A stretch of 6,645 nucleotides of DNA from Ruminococcaceae bacterium UBA1691 (GCA_002320555.1 DCJV01000052.1:1-6645), one strand, 5' to 3'; shown: positions 1 through 6,406, counted from the first letter of the stretch. Translations and numbers: made by a program. Notes: generated by a model from the sequence alone, not told the origin.

Positions 1-215
1 CCAAACTCAGCCGCTCACGCGGCTTCAGACACATGGGAAGGTTCGTTTTTGCCCTGTGGGCAAAAATCCCCTCACGAGCCACGCAGTCAGACCCTGCGGG
101 CGTTGCCTCGGCCTCCCGACAGCGCCCAGCGGCGCATAAAAATACCGGTTACGAAAACGATCAGAAACCATGCTAGTTTGTGCACTGTTTTCTTCGACTT
201 GATCGACAAGCTGAG
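1..215. other. Non-coding, hairpin-rich left edge; no gene seen
   Basis: No reading frame here has both a ribosome binding site and a recognisable product. The first 135 bases are GC-rich and contain three hairpins. Positions 9-24 form a 6-bp stem with a 4-nt loop. Positions 46-66 form a perfect 9-bp stem with a 3-nt loop (TTTTTGCCC/GGGCAAAAA), extended by GGTTCG/CGAGCC arms around it. Positions 98-127 form a compound stem: GGGCGTTG/CAGCGCCC outside (one G-U pair) and TCGG/CCGA inside. From about 136 the composition turns AT-richer. The stretch could be the structured 3' part of an upstream transcript or one copy of an interspersed intergenic repeat; a single copy cannot decide this. Confidence 0.45.
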
Positions 216-251
216 ACTGCCGCAGAAGAATCTGTAGCAGTTTTCTTTTTT
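216..251 (+). terminator. Intrinsic terminator ending an upstream unit
   Basis: Arms 216-226 and 231-241 pair through 11 positions, with one C-A mismatch and one G-U pair, around the 4-nt loop AGAA. The stem is followed by TTTCTTTTTT. It lies only 12 bases before the -35 box of the TetR promoter, so it should insulate that operon from transcription entering from the left. Confidence 0.7.
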
Positions 252-263
252 GATCCGATACCC

Positions 264-292
264 TTGACAATCTAACACTTGTTCGGTATACT
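264..292 (+). promoter_or_regulatory. Promoter of the TetR-SDR operon
   Basis: A perfect -35 box TTGACA (264-269) and a -10 box TATACT (287-292) are separated by 17 bp. Transcription should start near 299-300, leaving a leader of only about 23 nt before the TetR start codon. Both operator-like repeats overlap this promoter or its start site. Confidence 0.85.
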
Positions 293-310
293 GGGGCTAA
301 CAAATGTTAG
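272..310. promoter_or_regulatory. Tandem TetR operator candidates
   Basis: The downstream site (297-310) is CTAACA-AA-TGTTAG, with 6-bp arms that are perfectly palindromic. The upstream site (272-285) is CTAACA-CT-TGTTCG, the same motif with its last two bases changed. They start 25 bp apart. The upstream site fills the spacer between -35 and -10; the downstream site covers the predicted transcription start and touches the Shine-Dalgarno sequence. This placement is typical for TetR-family autorepression, so the adjacent regulator is the likely binder. The repeat is seen directly; the binding is inferred. Confidence 0.72.
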
Positions 311-322
311 GTGATGATTTAT

Positions 323-925
323 ATGGATACCCGGGAAAAAATTCTGGAGGCCGCACTGAGCCTGTTTTCCAAAAAGGGCTATCATGCCGCCTCGATCCGC
401 GATATCTGCAGGAAGGTTGGGATCAAAGAGAGCTCCGTCTACTATCACTTTGCAAATAAGCGGGCAATTTTGGATGCCCTTCAAGCGCGCTTTATTCAGA
501 AGTCTGAGGGCCTAATGGTCTTTATGCGGCAGGCATCCGCCCAGATCGCCTCGATTTCCAAAGAAAGCTTTTTGGCCGTTGGGGACGCATATATCCAACA
601 ATACCTCTTGGATGATTTTATCCTCGCATTCCTGAGAATTCTGATGATCGAGCAGGGTGACGATGAAGCCCTGCGGGCATTGTATCGGGAGTGGTTTTTG
701 GAGCGGCCCATCACGTTCCAGTCTCAGCTGTTTTCCCTGCTCATCGAAGAAGGCGTTTTACGAGCAGCAGACTGCCGCACCCTTGCCATCGCTTACTACG
801 CGCCCGTTTTCTATCTTTTACAGCGTTATCTGCTGACGCCGGGCGCAGGACAGGATGACCTGCTGCGCGACGCGCAGCTCCATTTCGCACATTTTTGGAA
901 TACCTATCAGGAGCGTGCAACATGA
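323..925 (+). CDS. TetR/AcrR-family transcriptional repressor
   Basis: This 200-residue protein has the usual TetR size and layout. The N-terminal DNA-binding domain spans about residues 3-50: helix 1 with ILEAALSLFSKKGY, the helix-turn-helix from Ser24 to Phe43, and the family signature VYYHFANKRAIL. The rest (about 55-195) is a helical ligand and dimerisation domain that diverges in this family and does not reveal the inducer. I chose the ATG at 323 because AGGTGA (309-314) sits 8 nt before it; the GTG at 311 and ATG at 314 are in frame but fall on or beside that site, and would only add MMIY-type residues. The stop overlaps the next start codon as ATGA, so the two proteins are translationally coupled. 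The repressor probably binds the paired palindromes in its own promoter and controls itself and the dehydrogenase; the ligand may be that enzyme's substrate or a related compound. Confidence 0.93.
   Translation: MDTREKILEAALSLFSKKGYHAASIRDICRKVGIKESSVYYHFANKRAILDALQARFIQKSEGLMVFMRQASAQIASISKESFLAVGDAYIQQYLLDDFILAFLRILMIEQGDDEALRALYREWFLERPITFQSQLFSLLIEEGVLRAADCRTLAIAYYAPVFYLLQRYLLTPGAGQDDLLRDAQLHFAHFWNTYQERAT
909..913 (+). promoter_or_regulatory. Ribosome binding site inside TetR gene
   Basis: AGGAG lies within the last codons of the regulator gene, 8 nt before the ATG at 922. It decides the start of the dehydrogenase: an in-frame ATG at 895 would add nine residues but lacks such a site. Confidence 0.75.
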
Positions 926-1686
926 AACATGTCATTGTTACCGGCGCCGCACAGGGCATTGACTATTTTTTCGCTGAAGAACTGCTCGCCAAGGGGTATG
1001 TCGTTACTGTTTTGGATTTGGAGCCAGAACGGTTGGCCCCTCTTGCGGAAAAATCCGAAAACCTGCTTGCCTTGCAGTGCGACGTACAGAACGCGCAACA
1101 GATCAAAATCGCTGTTTCAAAAGCCATCTCCACCTTCGGCCCGCCTACATGCGCTGTACACAACGCTTGTCTGTGTCCGTTCGGGCCAGTGGAAGGAATG
1201 TCGGAGATTCGCTTCCGGGATGCCTACGAGGTCAATACCCTTGGCGCGCTCCGGCTTTCAAAAGCGGTTCTGCCCTATATGAAGGAGCAGCGTGGCGGCA
1301 GGATTATTTTTACAAGTTCCGGCGTTGGCGTGACCGGCTTTGCGGGTATCAGCCCTTATGCCTCCAGCAAGGGCGCGATCGAATCGCTTGCCAAATGCCT
1401 GGCGATTGAATATGCAGATTGGGGGATCACATTCCATCTCTTTCATCCGCCGCTGACGCACACCGCCTCCTCCGCTCCTTTGCCCGTTCCCAAAGAGATG
1501 ATGGCCAGCTCGGAAGCTGTGGGAAAAGGCTTGGCCAGGCATATGGGAGATCAATCGTTTGTAATCTGCCACAGCTTTTCACAGCGGCTGCAAACCGGGC
1601 TCTGCTACCACTTTCCGTTGGCAATGGGGCGGATGATGAGCCGGATGACGGCGCGATATCAAAAAATGCAGCAAACGGGTGGGTAA
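922..1686 (+). CDS. Short-chain dehydrogenase/reductase (SDR)
   Basis: This 254-residue protein has classical SDR length and a Rossmann fold that binds NAD(P)H; it should catalyse a reversible keto/hydroxyl conversion in the cytoplasm. The catalytic tetrad is intact: Asn105, Ser133, Tyr146 and Lys150 (YASSK), with normal spacing. Asp32 at the end of the second strand suggests NAD(H) preference, and Asp54 fits the adenine-ring contact. Several signature motifs are altered. The glycine motif reads TGAAQGID (7-14), with Asp14 replacing the last Gly; the NNAG motif reads HNAC (80-83); the usual PG after the sixth strand is HPP (175-177). The C-terminal 25 residues are basic and methionine-rich and could touch the membrane or a hydrophobic substrate. 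The gene overlaps the TetR gene by 4 nt and has no promoter of its own. Substrate unknown; a role in lipid or xenobiotic keto-reduction is only a guess. Confidence 0.92.
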   Translation: MKHVIVTGAAQGIDYFFAEELLAKGYVVTVLDLEPERLAPLAEKSENLLALQCDVQNAQQIKIAVSKAISTFGPPTCAVHNACLCPFGPVEGMSEIRFRDAYEVNTLGALRLSKAVLPYMKEQRGGRIIFTSSGVGVTGFAGISPYASSKGAIESLAKCLAIEYADWGITFHLFHPPLTHTASSAPLPVPKEMMASSEAVGKGLARHMGDQSFVICHSFSQRLQTGLCYHFPLAMGRMMSRMTARYQKMQQTGG

Positions 1687-1733
1687 AAACACCCTGCAGC
1701 CTGCCCTTCTACCAAATGTAGATAGAATCAGGC

Positions 1734-1777
1734 AAAAAATCCGGCTCGAAAGAAAACTCTTTCCAGCCGGACTTTTT
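1734..1777 (+). terminator. Terminator of TetR-SDR operon, likely bidirectional
   Basis: Arms 1740-1753 and 1758-1771 pair at 13 of 14 positions around the loop AAAC. On the + strand the stem is followed by CTTTTT; on the - strand the mirror sequence is ATTTTTT. It should end the SDR transcript and serve as a second stop for ATPase read-through. Confidence 0.9.
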
Positions 1778-1871
1778 GATGAGCACACTTTATTATGAAA
1801 GCACCCATTTCAGCACCGATCCGCTCCCTTGATACCTTTGAAATCCCGTCCAAATTTCTCTTTACATGGGT
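1778..1871. other. Spacer between convergent terminators
   Basis: About 95 bases between the two terminators. I see no ribosome-bound reading frame, promoter or notable repeat here. Confidence 0.5.
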
Positions 1872-1924
1872 AAAACAAAAAAGCGCGCACTGCAAACTGT
1901 AACCATACAAATTTGCAGCGCGCT
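1872..1924 (-). terminator. Terminator of the cation ATPase gene
   Basis: Read on the - strand, AGCGCGC-TGCAAA (1924-1912) pairs with TTTGCA-GT-GCGCGCT (1896-1882), leaving a 2-nt bulge on the distal arm. The stem is followed by a T-rich run (TTTTTGTTTT, 1881-1872). It starts 23 bases past the ATPase stop codon. Confidence 0.88.
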
Positions 1925-1947
1925 CAAATTCTATCTTTGGCAGGGAA

Positions 1948-4626
1948 TCATTCCCGCCCTTTCTTTTTGTAATACATCCGCTGGAATGCTTTGACGATCT
2001 CCACAATCGGGATGATCAAAAATGCCAGCAGCATTGCCTCAAAATACTCCACCGCCGTCAGGGGGACAAGCCGGAAGGCCTCCGCCAAAAACGGCACATA
2101 GATCACTGTTGTCGTCAGCAGGACGGAGAGCACCATCGCGCCGTAGAGCACCCAGTTGTGGCTCCCGCGCAGACCCATGGCCAGAACGGAACCGTGCTGC
2201 GAACGCATATTGAAGGCGTGAAACACCTCGCACATGGAAAGCGTTAAAAACGCCATCGTGATCGCGTGGTTGTGCAGCCCTGTCACATCGTCAACATTGT
2301 TGTAGCCGAGCGCATAGGCGAAGATGGTCTGTGCCGCGATCAGGACGCCCTGGTACAAAAGCTCCGGCCCAAGCCCGCCTGCAAAAACGCCGTCGGATGA
2401 ATTGCGGGGCTTGCGTTTCATCAGGTCACGCTCGCCACGCTCCATGCCGAGGCCGATGGCCGGGATGCTATCCGTAATGAGATTGATCCAGAGCAGATGG
2501 ACGGGCAAGAGGATTGTAAAGGGCCCGCCCGTCAGCGCGCCGAGCCCGACGGTTGCCACCAGGATGCAGAGGACCTCGCTGAGGTTGGAGGAGAGCAGGA
2601 ACTGAATCGTCTTGCGGATATTGTCGTAAATCCGCCGGCCTTCCTCCACTGCGGAAACAATGGTGGCAAAATTGTCGTCCGCAAGCACCATATCGGCCAC
2701 ATTTTTCGTCACGTCCGTACCGGTAATGCCCATCCCGATTCCGATATCCGCCGTTTTAATCGCGGGCGCATCGTTGACGCCGTCGCCCGTCATCGCGGTG
2801 ACCATGCCGCGCTTTTTCCATGCGCTCACGATGCGCACCTTATGCTCCGGCTGCACGCGTGCATAAACGGAATAGCGGTCCACTTGGCGTTCAAAGGTCT
2901 CATCGTCCATCTCGCTGAGCTGTGCGCCGGTGATTGCCTGGCTGGCGTCTTCGACGATTCCAAGCTCTTTGGCAATTGCCACGGCGGTATCGAGATGGTC
3001 ACCCGTAATCATAATCGGGCGAATTCCCGCCTCGCGGCACTCCGCCACAGCCGCCTTCACCTCCGGCCGGACGGGATCAATCATACCGGTTAATCCGATG
3101 AATACAAGCTCCTTCTCCAGCGCCTCCGGTTCTGTAGAAGCCGGAAGGCTGTCATAAGAACGGAAGGCGGCTGCCAGCACACGCAGCGCTTTGTCCGCCA
3201 TCGCCTTATTTTGCCGCAGGATTTCCTCACGTTTTTCCTGCGTCAGCGCAACTTCTTTGCCGCCCTCCCAGATCTTTGTGCAGCGGCTGAGCACCACATC
3301 AGGCGCGCCCTTGGTATACTGGACAATCTTCCCCTGAGCCATCTGATGGAGCGTGGACATCATCTTCCGCATGGAATCGAACGGCGCCTCGCCCACGCGC
3401 GGGGAGGCCTTTTTCAATTCGTTTTTATTGAGGGAAAGCGACAGGCCATAGGAGACGAGTGCCGCCTCTGTGGGCTCGCCGGCAACGGTTCCATCGGCCT
3501 TCACCTCTGCGTCCGTGCACAGCGCCATCGCAGTGGCAAGCAGCGTCTCATCCGCTCCGAAATGCTCGACGACGGTCATCCTGTTCTGTGTGAGCGTTCC
3601 GGTCTTATCCGAACAGATAATCTGTGCACAGCCCAACGTTTCCACGGCGGTGAGCTTCCGGATAACGGCATTGCGCTTGGACATATTCGTCACACCGATG
3701 GAAAGAACGATTGTCACCACTGCGGCCAGACCCTCCGGGATCGCTGCGACCGCAAGGCTGACTGCAATCAGGAAGGTATCCAGAATCGCCTGCAGGTGGA
3801 AGTCATGCCCGCGCAGCAGGCCGAATGCAAAAATAAAGACGCAGATGCCCAACACCAGCCAGGTCAGAATTTTGCTCAGCTGCGTCAGCTTCTTTTGAAG
3901 CGGCGTTTCACCGTCCTCCGCCTGGGTAATGGCAGAGGCGATCTTGCCCATTTCGGTGTGCATGCCCGTCGCCGTAACAACCGCTTTTCCGCGCCCATAG
4001 GCAACCGTGCTGCCCATATAGGCCATGTTTTTGCGGTCTCCGAGCGCCACGTCCTGCCCCTTGGGCGTCAGTTTGTCCACAAGCTTGCTCACAGGGACGC
4101 TCTCGCCCGTGAGAGCGGACTCCTCAATCTTCATGCTCGCGCATTCAAACAGCCGGCAGTCCGCGGGCACTGCATCGCCCGCTTCTAACAGGAGCACGTC
4201 GCCCACGGCAATCTCCTCGCTCTTGACGGTGACGATCTCGCCGTCGCGCAGCACTTTGCTTGTAGCAGCCGCCATCTTCTGGAGCGCCTCAATCGCCTTT
4301 TCCGCCTTGCTCTCCTGATAAACGCCCAAAACCGCATTCAGGATTACGACCACCAGGATGATGATGACATCTGCGTAGCCTTCCTGCTCATGGCTGAGAG
4401 ACGCTGTTACAGCGGATACGACCGCTGCGCCGATGAGGACAAGGATCATGGGGTTTAAAAGCTGCTCAATAAACCTGCGCAGCAACGATTTCTTCTTGGC
4501 CTCCTCCAGCTTGTTTTTTCCGTCGCGTGCGAGACGCTGGGAAGCCTGTGCGCCGCCGAGCCCGTTCGGCGTGCTTTCCACTGCTGAAAATACATCGGAA
4601 ATATTTTCCAGATAGTATTTTTTCAT
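1948..4626 (-). CDS. P2-type cation ATPase, SERCA-like; probable Mn2+/Ca2+ exporter
   Basis: This 892-residue membrane pump couples ATP hydrolysis to cation export. Order: cation-transporter N domain (about 3-55), M1-M2 (56-103), actuator domain with TGES 173-176, M3-M4 (251-310) with PEGL 297-300, phosphorylation site DKTGT with Asp340, nucleotide-binding domain with KGAPD 439-443, hinge TGDGVNDAP 613-621, then M5-M10 (672-880). All cation ligands of SERCA seem kept: Glu298 (M4), Asn681 and Glu684 (M5), Asn715, Thr718 and Asp719 (M6), and Glu800 (M8, aligned with SERCA Glu908 through the following AFN/ALN). By sequence it would be called a Ca2+-ATPase, but its leader carries a Mn2+-sensing riboswitch, as in Lactococcus yoaB, so Mn2+ export is the more likely role. 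I chose the ATG at 4626, preceded by GGAAGGCGG; an in-frame TTG at 4665 would add 13 residues with no clear ribosome site. It is a single-gene unit with its own promoter and terminator. Ca2+ export, or both ions, remains possible. Confidence 0.95.
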   Translation of the reverse strand: MKKYYLENISDVFSAVESTPNGLGGAQASQRLARDGKNKLEEAKKKSLLRRFIEQLLNPMILVLIGAAVVSAVTASLSHEQEGYADVIIILVVVILNAVLGVYQESKAEKAIEALQKMAAATSKVLRDGEIVTVKSEEIAVGDVLLLEAGDAVPADCRLFECASMKIEESALTGESVPVSKLVDKLTPKGQDVALGDRKNMAYMGSTVAYGRGKAVVTATGMHTEMGKIASAITQAEDGETPLQKKLTQLSKILTWLVLGICVFIFAFGLLRGHDFHLQAILDTFLIAVSLAVAAIPEGLAAVVTIVLSIGVTNMSKRNAVIRKLTAVETLGCAQIICSDKTGTLTQNRMTVVEHFGADETLLATAMALCTDAEVKADGTVAGEPTEAALVSYGLSLSLNKNELKKASPRVGEAPFDSMRKMMSTLHQMAQGKIVQYTKGAPDVVLSRCTKIWEGGKEVALTQEKREEILRQNKAMADKALRVLAAAFRSYDSLPASTEPEALEKELVFIGLTGMIDPVRPEVKAAVAECREAGIRPIMITGDHLDTAVAIAKELGIVEDASQAITGAQLSEMDDETFERQVDRYSVYARVQPEHKVRIVSAWKKRGMVTAMTGDGVNDAPAIKTADIGIGMGITGTDVTKNVADMVLADDNFATIVSAVEEGRRIYDNIRKTIQFLLSSNLSEVLCILVATVGLGALTGGPFTILLPVHLLWINLITDSIPAIGLGMERGERDLMKRKPRNSSDGVFAGGLGPELLYQGVLIAAQTIFAYALGYNNVDDVTGLHNHAITMAFLTLSMCEVFHAFNMRSQHGSVLAMGLRGSHNWVLYGAMVLSVLLTTTVIYVPFLAEAFRLVPLTAVEYFEAMLLAFLIIPIVEIVKAFQRMYYKKKGRE

Positions 4627-4717
4627 CTGTGTTTCCGCCTTCCTTCCGTTGTGTTCAAACAGCAATCTGGAAATCTATCGTAAACCGTCCTAAAACGGAT
4701 TTTTTCCCCAAACAATC

Positions 4718-4752
4718 AAAAAATCCCCCAGCAGAGATGAATCTGCTGAAGG
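4718..4752 (-). terminator. Riboswitch-controlled intrinsic terminator
   Basis: On the - strand CCTTCAGCAGA (4752-4742) pairs with TCTGCTGGGGG (4735-4725) over 11 bp, including two G-U pairs, around a 6-nt loop; A and six T follow (4724-4718). The first six bases of the 5' arm (4752-4747) are also the 3' strand of aptamer helix P1, so the two structures exclude each other. Confidence 0.88.
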
Positions 4753-4837
4753 TCTTGCTTCCATTTGCATGGATCGCCGCCAGGCGCATCTACGCGCCGT
4801 GTGTTGACAGGCGATTGATAAGCTACTCCCCTTCACC
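4747..4837 (-). ncRNA. yybP-ykoY (Mn2+) riboswitch aptamer
   Basis: Read on the - strand, the two conserved internal-loop sequences of the yybP-ykoY class are present: GAAGGGGAGTAGC (4834-4822) and AGCAAGACCTTC (4759-4748). They are brought together by P1, TGAAGG (4835-4830) with CCTTCA (4752-4747). Between them lie a helix ATCGCC/GGCGAT (4815-4810 with 4778-4773), an apical GC hairpin (4798-4783), and a small hairpin CCAT-GCAA-ATGG (4772-4761) with a GNRA loop just before the second conserved segment. This class is known to bind Mn2+ where the two loops dock. Here P1 and the downstream terminator share a strand, so Mn2+ binding should favour read-through: a transcriptional ON switch for the ATPase. 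I match it from memory of the class consensus, not from a covariance search. Confidence 0.92.
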
Positions 4838-4873
4838 GGCCCCGCCGGGAAAGCGATATCATTTTATATTTTT

Positions 4874-4901
4874 ATTATAGTATAATTTTCGACAATGTCA
4901 A
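4874..4901 (-). promoter_or_regulatory. Promoter of riboswitch-ATPase unit
   Basis: On the - strand a perfect -35 box TTGACA (4901-4896) and a perfect -10 box TATAAT (4879-4874) are 16 bp apart. Transcription should start near 4867, about 30 nt before the aptamer, giving a leader of roughly 240 nt before the ATPase start codon. Confidence 0.87.
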
Positions 4902-5049
4902 TCTCACCGTTCAAAATTTAAAATCCATTCACATTTCTTTGATGGAAAAGCGTAAAGAAAACAGAATCCCGCCCAAGATCGAGTATATTCATATAAAAAA
5001 TGTCGTTCAAAACAAAAATAAAACGAAGCATGAAGATAAATCGTATAAA
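4902..5049. other. AT-rich divergent intergenic region
   Basis: This stretch lies between the divergent ATPase and lipoprotein promoters. It is markedly AT-rich. A short + strand reading frame starting with TTG near 4939 has no ribosome site and runs into the lipoprotein gene, so I do not call it. I see no clear operator palindrome. Confidence 0.5.
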
Positions 5050-5078
5050 TTGACTTTTCCAGACATTGATGTTATACT
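5050..5078 (+). promoter_or_regulatory. Promoter of lipoprotein gene pair
   Basis: The -35 box TTGACT (5050-5055) and -10 box TATACT (5073-5078) are 17 bp apart, with an extended TG at 5070-5071. The predicted start near 5085 leaves a leader of about 45 nt. Confidence 0.82.
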
Positions 5079-5128
5079 AAAAAAGGCATACAACATTTTT
5101 CAAACAAATATGATTGGAGGCCCTATTT

Positions 5129-5791
5129 ATGAAACGAATCGTTTGTCTGATCCTCGCCTGTCTTGTCACACTTTTTGCCCTTTCCGCCTGTAAAAAGAAG
5201 GGGCCGACCATTACTGGAAACGACGGAGCGACCTACGAGCAAGTGGTTGACAAGGATGGAAATCCCGTTACGGATACTGCTGGAAACCCTGTCGTTGTCG
5301 CGCCGAAATCCACCGACGAATCGGGCAATGAAAAAGAGGATGCCACCCAAAGCCTGACCATTCCTTACATTGCCTCCTCTGGAAAGACGATCGAAGCTCC
5401 CGGATATTGCATGGATATCCCAAAGGATTGGGAGAGAAAAAACACCTCTGTCGATCCGCTTCTGGAAAATAAGGACGAAACACTCCAGATCTCCATCATG
5501 GACAAAAGCGCGGTCACCAACGACCGGAAGGCATATGCTGAAACGACTCGTAACAGTCTCATACAAGCCGGAAACACGCCCAGCGAGATCACAGAGACGA
5601 CCATCGCCGGCCATCCGGCCAGCAAATTTACATCCTCTGTCAAGGTGGAGGAAAACACGGTGCGCGGAGCTGTTTTCTATGTGGTAGAAAACAACGGCAA
5701 AATATTTGTGCTCTCCGGTACCGCTAAGGACGAGGAAATTTTCAAAACGGCAGATTTTGATGCCATTTTTAATACCATTCAATTCAAATAA
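5129..5791 (+). CDS. Lipoprotein of unknown function, PsbP/DUF1795-like fold suspected
   Basis: This 220-residue protein has a lipoprotein signal peptide: MKR, a hydrophobic core, and the lipobox LSAC with Cys21 as the lipidation site, so it should be anchored outside the cytoplasmic membrane. Residues 22-75 form a polar, charged linker with a short repeat (DGNPV and AGNPV, 43-55), a pattern common in clostridial surface lipoproteins. From about 79 on comes a compact domain that opens with IPYIASSGKTIEAPGYCMDIPKDW in two parts (79-90, 91-101) and ends with FDAIFNTIQFK. This layout, a 'GYxxxIPxxW' start and a 'Fxxixxtixf' end, recalls PsbP-like/DUF1795 domains, but I cannot confirm it. I chose the ATG at 5129, with GGAGG (5116-5120) 8 nt upstream; a TTG at 5114 overlaps that site. 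The next gene encodes a divergent paralogue 46 bp downstream. Function unknown. Confidence 0.88.
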   Translation: MKRIVCLILACLVTLFALSACKKKGPTITGNDGATYEQVVDKDGNPVTDTAGNPVVVAPKSTDESGNEKEDATQSLTIPYIASSGKTIEAPGYCMDIPKDWERKNTSVDPLLENKDETLQISIMDKSAVTNDRKAYAETTRNSLIQAGNTPSEITETTIAGHPASKFTSSVKVEENTVRGAVFYVVENNGKIFVLSGTAKDEEIFKTADFDAIFNTIQFK

Positions 5792-5837
5792 TGTGCTATG
5801 CTAAAAGGCAGTTGACAAAGAAAAAGGGGAGTTCATC

Positions 5838-6380
5838 ATGCGACGGATACTTTGTTTGCTGCTGGCCGGGATTACCCTTTTCGGCCTGTTGACAGCCTGC
5901 TCCAAAGAGAGAACGGAAACGGAGCCCTCCTCCGAGCCTGATTCCGTTTCCATCCAGGTGGAAACTACCTCCGCAGAACTGATAAGCGGAGAATATTTTG
6001 CGATGGAAAGCATCCCAGGCTGGGAGAGTGGGAAAAGCAAAAACGCGGTGCAGCAAAAGGACTCGACTGCACAAATGGATATCGTCGTCCTCGGCAGCCT
6101 TGAGCCGGACCCGGTCGCTTATCTGCAAAAATTTCACGACACCTATCGGGACGGCAGCCTGGGAAAAAATTTAACCGAAGTAAAAACCGTCTCCATCGGG
6201 GGAATCGGCGCCGCCTATTTCCAATTTGAGGATACCGTCTCCAAAGAAGGAACCGTCAAGGCGGTTTACTGCCTGAATAAAAACAAGAAAACCTATCTCA
6301 TCACCTGCTGGGCCGTAGGCTGGGAGGATTTCAATCAGGCGAATTTTACCACCCTGATCGAGCAGATTCAATTCGAATAA
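5838..6380 (+). CDS. Second, paralogous lipoprotein of unknown function
   Basis: This 180-residue protein starts with MRR, a hydrophobic stretch, and the lipobox LTAC with Cys21, so it should be a membrane-anchored lipoprotein. A short acidic Ser/Glu/Pro linker follows (22-46), then a domain of about 130 residues. Its end (NFTTLIEQIQFE) and a central segment (VSIGGIGAAYFQF, 118-130) line up with the matching parts of the preceding lipoprotein (DFDAIFNTIQFK; TTIAGHPASKF), so the two look like old duplicates that diverged; the linker here is about 30 residues shorter and lacks the GNPV repeats. The start is well fixed by AAGGGGAG (5824-5831) 6 nt before the ATG. No promoter is evident in the 46-bp gap, so the pair is probably one operon. 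Function unknown; cell-envelope or stress-related roles are only guesses. Confidence 0.87.
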   Translation: MRRILCLLLAGITLFGLLTACSKERTETEPSSEPDSVSIQVETTSAELISGEYFAMESIPGWESGKSKNAVQQKDSTAQMDIVVLGSLEPDPVAYLQKFHDTYRDGSLGKNLTEVKTVSIGGIGAAYFQFEDTVSKEGTVKAVYCLNKNKKTYLITCWAVGWEDFNQANFTTLIEQIQFE

Positions 6381-6406
6381 ACAGCAAATCCTGATTATAA
6401 AGGCTG

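Noticed and set aside
25..303. 92-codon frame on the - strand at the left edge
   Set aside because: Low-complexity basic product crossing a terminator and the TetR promoter; no ribosome site; hairpin structure explains the sequence better.
1741..1771. Considered as an insertion-sequence end or CRISPR-type repeat
   Set aside because: Single copy, with the flanking T-runs of an intrinsic terminator at a convergent gene junction.
2497..3093. 198-codon open frame on the + strand
   Set aside because: Antisense to the ATPase, no family features and no ribosome binding site.
3211..4188. 325-codon open frame on the + strand
   Set aside because: It lies entirely antisense to the P-type ATPase, whose motifs are unmistakable. 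The His/Arg/Gln-rich product is a typical shadow of a GC-rich gene.
4682..4706. CCGT/ACGG inverted repeat followed by six T on the + strand
   Set aside because: Only a 4-bp stem; too weak to be a terminator, and no + strand transcript is expected there.
4939..5193. 84-codon frame upstream of the lipoprotein
   Set aside because: TTG start without ribosome site, Lys/Asn-rich product typical of AT-rich spacer, and it runs through the lipoprotein promoter and start.
5123..5782. 219-codon open frame on the - strand
   Set aside because: Antisense to the first lipoprotein gene, which has promoter, Shine-Dalgarno site, signal peptide and lipobox.
5812..5817. TTGACA before the second lipoprotein gene
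   Set aside because: A -10 box at the right distance would fall at the start codon, and none is present; the gene is more likely co-transcribed with the first lipoprotein.
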